A stretch of DNA of 64,000 nt from Paramacrobiotus metropolitanus (Eukaryota > Tardigrada > Eutardigrada > Parachela > Macrobiotidae). The position numbers were made by a program, and so were the translations under genes. This document shows, one piece after another, positions 62,992-64,000 of the stretch; the stretch's first letter is position 1; each line of letters begins with the position of its first letter. The notes beneath the pieces were generated by a model, which saw only the letters and a program-made list of their open reading frames with translations, ran no database searches and was not told the DNA's origin. Where the stretch lies: NCBI RefSeq assembly GCF_019649055.1, contig NW_026570281.1, positions 682,001 to 746,000 of the forward strand, given 5' to 3'.

Positions 62992-64000
62992 CGCGCACAA
63001 TTGAATAAGATGTCCAGCAAACCCACAAAGACTGTTTCGCTTCGCTGGCTCCTACAAAAGCGATCTGCCTGCACTCACTGACAGACTAGCGTTCCAAGCG
63101 TAATCGCAATGCGAAATCCGAATTCAACCACTTTCCAACAACATGACTGAACGCTCATAGTCAGGGAAATTCAATGCACTCCATGCACATGCAGGTATTG
63201 TGCGGATGGCGAATGTCAGACGAAATGATGTGCCAAAAAAATCAAAAAGGCCCAACAGGCAAAAGCTGTACTGCAACTATGCAGTGTGCATGCAACGTGA
63301 TTGCGTGAATCTGACACGAAAATGATTAACCCATCAAGCTTATTCATAACAGACTGCGTTTATGAGTCTAGCCGTCCCATAGATATCCCAAATTCTTTGA
63401 GTTTCTCCAAGAGAACTGAACACAAATGAAGCAAAAGCTGTTGCAGTACTTGATTCGGAAGTGCTGACAGCTGACATGATTCGTATTAATATTAAACAGC
63501 AGTTTACTCGTAATCTTGTAAACCAGGTTAAATTAATCTGACCCACATTCAGTTTCCACTTAACTGGATGCGTTCTCCGAACTGTCACCGACGGGCGGAC
63601 GGCGGCTCCTTCCACCACTTTCTTATGTTTCACTTCCGGTGTGCACCGGAACTGCACCGAAATTTCAGATTAAGCCAGCTAGCTAATTGCCACTGGTTGG
63701 TCTGTTTGTGACTTATTTTCAATTGAAAGATTACCGAGTGCTTCTAGTTCTGTTACGTACAGTACGAGTACTTACTGTTAACTAGGGTTAGCTAATTTTT
63801 TAGTACGACAAGGCATCTGGTCATTTATGAGAAACACTGAGAATTAATTTTTAAACTCAGTAAAAATATGTTTTTAGCTTTAATTTGTGGTTTTTTAATT
63901 ACTGTAGTTTATTATTACTTTTGTTAATGCGTGTACGTAATCATGACAGATGGATCCTACAGTAAATCTCGCTATTATTGATCGCTCGCTCGTGGCTTAT
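62992..64000. other. 5' flank of MTHFR
   Basis: AT-rich. A minus-strand frame at 63340-63657 begins MQFRCTPEVKHKKVVEG; it has no family match and could be a 5' exon of another gene or chance. Confidence 0.4.

Overview
This is nuclear DNA from a multicellular invertebrate. The genes are split by GT-AG introns, many only 50-70 nt long. There are TATA-box promoters about 30 bp ahead of plausible mRNA starts, AATAAA signals after several stops, and no bacterial operon structure. Two genes encode eclosion-hormone-like neuropeptides, a family of moulting animals, so an ecdysozoan is very likely. The compact introns, the paired eclosion hormones and the many small secreted cysteine-rich proteins would suit a tardigrade, but that is inference and the sequence does not prove a species.

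Layout: (1) 15-975, 3' end of a secreted Kazal-repeat protease inhibitor. (2) 2111-3360 (-), 6934-8378 (+) and 38957-40918 (-), three paralogous one-VWC-domain secreted proteins sharing an unusual C-terminal motif. (3) 9506-12693 (+), a secreted cadherin-like repeat protein. (4) 13270-14337 (-), an unrecognised proline/arginine-rich protein. (5) 15667-16913, an AT-rich palindrome array followed by a 792-bp terminal-inverted-repeat element. (6) 19509-20665 and 36313-37728 (+), two eclosion-hormone-like genes. (7) 22248-34222 (+), a 23-exon PX-PH phospholipase D in which both catalytic HKD motifs are altered; its 4-kb intron 12 holds minisatellites and duplicated repeat modules. (8) 41374-43995 (-), an unrecognised membrane protein. 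(9) 44743-51311 (-), a 21-exon EFCAB5-like protein. (10) 53035-54652 (+), a glycine/tyrosine-rich secreted protein with an apparent intronic polyadenylation option. (11) 56403-58283 (+), the mitochondrial copper chaperone SCO1, tail to tail with (12) MTHFR at 58482-62991 (-).

Exon models were assembled by hand from splice-site consensus, reading-frame phase and similarity to known families. For the PLD, EFCAB5, MTHFR, SCO1, VWC and eclosion hormone genes every junction keeps phase and the total is a whole number of codons. No database or RNA evidence was available.

The left two thirds is dominated by secreted products: inhibitor, VWC, cadherin-like, neuropeptides and Gly/Tyr-rich protein, several with the same kind of TATA promoter. 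The right third carries conserved housekeeping or structural genes. Nothing shows that neighbouring genes form one pathway. The most novel items are the VWC family with its tail motif, the apparently inactive phospholipase D lying between the two eclosion hormone genes, and the Kazal modules lacking one disulfide pair.
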